Shown here: in pieces, positions 63,997-64,000 of the stretch
Position numbering within the stretch: the first letter of the stretch is position 1
Layout of the letters: the number at the start of each line of letters is the position of its first letter
NCBI RefSeq assembly: GCF_000518745.1
Contig: NZ_JAEE01000009.1
Coordinates: forward strand, 50,891 to 114,890
Reading direction: 5' to 3'
Source: Phaseolibacter flectens ATCC 12775
Lineage (GTDB): Bacteria; Pseudomonadota; Gammaproteobacteria; Enterobacterales; Enterobacteriaceae
DNA: 64,000 nt
The notes under the pieces: model-generated
Databases searched by the model: none
Told to the model about the DNA's origin: nothing
The model's input: the letters and a program-made list of their open reading frames with translations, nothing else
Translations under genes and position numbers: made by a program

Positions 63997-64000
63997 TTGC

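Overview
The window is a chromosomal segment of a gamma-proteobacterium of the order Enterobacterales. Nearly every gene has a close Escherichia coli K-12 counterpart, and most stand in the order of the E. coli gntR-to-tuf arc (pirin, gnt, glp, nfuA-gntX-bioH, tex-greB, ompR-envZ, pckA, hslOR-igaA, nudE, mrcA, hofMNOPQ, aroKB-damX-dam-rpe-gph-trpS, tsgA, ppiA-pabA-argD, crp, prkB, yheTU, yheS, kefGB, slyD, fkpA, tusDCB, rpsL-rpsG-fusA-tuf). Base composition looks moderate (roughly mid-40s % GC by eye). Several E. coli neighbours are missing at their usual places: gntU, asd-glg, feoABC, yrfG, cysG-nir, fic-yhfG and yheO. This points to an enterobacterial family other than Enterobacteriaceae proper. 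I cannot name the genus from the sequence alone.

Layout. Positions 1-8.3 kb hold gluconate and glycerol-3-phosphate genes (gntR-gntK; glpD divergent from glpE-glpG-glpR with a clear GlpR operator) and the nfuA, gntX and bioH genes. 8.3-9.1 kb holds two small accessory genes where E. coli has feo. 9.1-20.8 kb carries transcription and stress functions (tex, greB, ompR-envZ, pckA, hslO-hslR, igaA, nudE). 21.6-34.2 kb carries cell-wall synthesis (mrcA), the hofM-Q secretin/pilus-assembly operon and the aroK-aroB-damX-dam-rpe-gph-trpS string. 34.2-40.4 kb is an accessory, A+T-rich island with a 13.6-copy heptanucleotide repeat and a four-gene alpha-type (CS1/CFA-I-like) chaperone-usher fimbrial operon. 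41-59.5 kb returns to conserved genes (tsgA, ppiA, pabA, argD, yhfK, crp, yhfA, prkB, yheU/T, a LysE-type exporter, yheS, kefG-kefB, yheV, slyD, slyX, fkpA, tusDCB). 59.5-64 kb is the str operon (rpsL, rpsG, fusA, tuf) with its promoter and the S7 translational control site.

The most striking observation is in glpG. The rhomboid protease is full length and collinear with E. coli GlpG, yet its catalytic serine (position 201) is aspartate and its catalytic histidine (position 254) is asparagine, while the structural residues His150, Asn154 and Tyr205 remain. It looks like a bacterial rhomboid pseudoprotease kept in an otherwise ordinary glpEGR operon. Other points are: a fimbrial operon encoding two pilins but no recognisable tip adhesin; a hairpin directly upstream of the usher start; the 7-bp tandem repeat upstream of the island; a 12-bp coding repeat at the end of fkpA; and an OsmC-family YhfA that has lost one of its two conserved cysteines.
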